Shown: positions 4,665 through 5,562 of the stretch, in pieces
Layout: the number at the start of each line of letters is the position of its first letter
How positions within the stretch are numbered: position 1 is the stretch's first letter
DNA from: Sphingopyxis sp.
GTDB lineage: Bacteria > Pseudomonadota > Alphaproteobacteria > Sphingomonadales > Sphingomonadaceae
Direction: 5' to 3'
Assembly (NCBI GenBank): GCA_026125835.1
Contig: JAHCKJ010000155.1
Location: 1-5,562, forward strand
DNA length: 5,562 bases
Program-made: the position numbers and the translations under genes
The notes under the pieces: model-generated
Databases searched by the model: none
What the model was told of the DNA's origin: nothing
The model's input: the letters and a program-made list of their open reading frames with translations, nothing else

Positions 4665-5562
4665 TGACCGAGCTGACCAACTTGACCGTCGCGCAGATCC
4701 GCGATGGCCACCGCGCGGGTGATTTCAGCGCCGTCGAGGTCGCCGAGGCGTTCAACGCCAATGTCGCGGGCGCGAAGGCGCTTAACGCGTTCATCGTCGA
4801 GACGCCCGACCATGCGCTGGCGGCGGCGAAGCAGGCCGATGCGGATCGCGCGGCGGGAACGCTGAAGCCTCTGTCGGGCGTGCCGATCGGAATGAAGGAT
4901 CTGTTCTGCACCAATGGCGTGCAGACGACTGCGGCGAGCCATATGCTCGAAGGGTTCGTGCCGCGTTATGAATCGACCGTCAGCCAGAAATTGTGGGACG
5001 CGGGCGCGGGGATGCTGGGCAAGCTGAACCTCGACCAGTTTGCGATGGGTTCGTCGAACGAAACGTCCTACTTCGGCAATGTCATCAGCCCGTGGCGGCG
5101 CAAGGGTGGCGGCAATGCCGCGCTCGCCCCGGGCGGCTCGTCGGGCGGGTCGTCTTCGGCGATCGCGGCGCAGCTGTGCCCTGCGGCGACGGGAACCGAC
5201 ACCGGCGGTTCGATCCGCCAGCCCGCGGCGTTCACGGGGATTTCGGGGATCAAGCCGACCTATGGCCGCTGCTCGCGCTGGGGCATCGTGGCGTTCGCCA
5301 GCTCGCTCGACCAGGCGGGGCCGATGGCGCGCGATGTGCGCGACTGCGCGATCATGCTTGAAAATATGGCGGGCTTCGATCCGAAGGATTCAACCAGTCT
5401 CGATATAGCGGTGCCCGATTGGGAAGCGGCTTTGTCGAGCGATCTCAAGGGCAAAACGGTCGGGATTCCCAAGGAATATCGTCTGGAGGGCATCGATCCC
5501 GACATCGACGCGATGTGGGACGCGGGCATCGCGATGCTGAAAGACGCGGGGGCTGCGGTCGT
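4664..5562 (+). CDS. gatA: Asp-tRNA(Asn)/Glu-tRNA(Gln) amidotransferase subunit A, N-terminal part (cut by the window edge)
   Basis: Glutaminase/amidase subunit of GatCAB. It releases ammonia from glutamine, which is channelled to GatB for amidation of the tRNA-bound Glu or Asp. The 299 visible codons are about 60% of a usual 490-residue protein. The amidase-signature catalytic triad is complete: Lys78 (GMKD), cis-Ser159 (PGGSSGGS) and nucleophile Ser183 (TDTGGSIRQPA). The 24-residue spacing of the two serines matches the family. The conserved KPTYGRCSRWG and SSLDQAGPMARDV segments follow. Compared with Firmicute GatA, where about five residues separate NPW from PGGSSGGS, there are 11 here (RRKGGGNAALA). 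This is a small loop insertion, probably common in alphaproteobacteria. It overlaps gatC by one base. gatB would be expected further right or elsewhere but is not in view. No frameshift or missing catalytic residue is seen. Confidence 0.97.
   Translation, partial: MTELTNLTVAQIRDGHRAGDFSAVEVAEAFNANVAGAKALNAFIVETPDHALAAAKQADADRAAGTLKPLSGVPIGMKDLFCTNGVQTTAASHMLEGFVPRYESTVSQKLWDAGAGMLGKLNLDQFAMGSSNETSYFGNVISPWRRKGGGNAALAPGGSSGGSSSAIAAQLCPAATGTDTGGSIRQPAAFTGISGIKPTYGRCSRWGIVAFASSLDQAGPMARDVRDCAIMLENMAGFDPKDSTSLDIAVPDWEAALSSDLKGKTVGIPKEYRLEGIDPDIDAMWDAGIAMLKDAGAAV

Overview
The window is a GC-rich alphaproteobacterial chromosome segment, most likely from a sphingomonad (Sphingopyxis/Sphingomonas-like). 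That placement rests on codon use, on the two families of short palindromic intergenic repeats, on the sphingomonad-like DUF3089 and DUF4153 proteins, and on the alphaproteobacterial character of GatC/GatA. It is inference; no 16S rRNA gene or other taxonomic marker is present.

Layout. The left half is read from the minus strand: a DUF3089 membrane-anchored alpha/beta-hydrolase-like protein (1165-2445), then ruvX (595-1053), then the N-terminal 149 codons of pyrB (1-447, running off the left edge). The right half is read from the plus strand: a DUF4153 multi-pass membrane protein (2534-4297), then gatC (4362-4664) and the first 299 codons of gatA (4664 to the right edge). The two halves diverge from a short gap of about 88 bases at 2446-2533. 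Both gaps flanking ruvX hold an inverted repeat, and the two repeats belong to different families: a paired REP-like hairpin at 499-576 and an imperfect palindrome at 1079-1161.

Function. pyrB supplies the committed step of pyrimidine synthesis. RuvX is a RuvC-fold nuclease linked to 16S rRNA 5'-end maturation. GatC and GatA are two subunits of the GatCAB amidotransferase, which completes Gln-tRNA(Gln) and/or Asn-tRNA(Asn) where the direct synthetases are missing. The two central proteins are uncharacterised envelope proteins. One is a probable periplasmic hydrolase on a single N-terminal anchor; the other has about 11 membrane spans and a C-terminal soluble domain.

This is mostly an ordinary housekeeping region. 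I found no mobile element, CRISPR array, toxin-antitoxin system, defence system or RNA gene, and no convincing undescribed system. The points worth a second look are the two repeats around ruvX, start-site ambiguities (a TTG start for the DUF3089 gene and an internal ATG for ruvX), a possible near-leaderless pyrB message, and the divergent pair of uncharacterised envelope genes. No gene-free stretch exceeds 300 bases.
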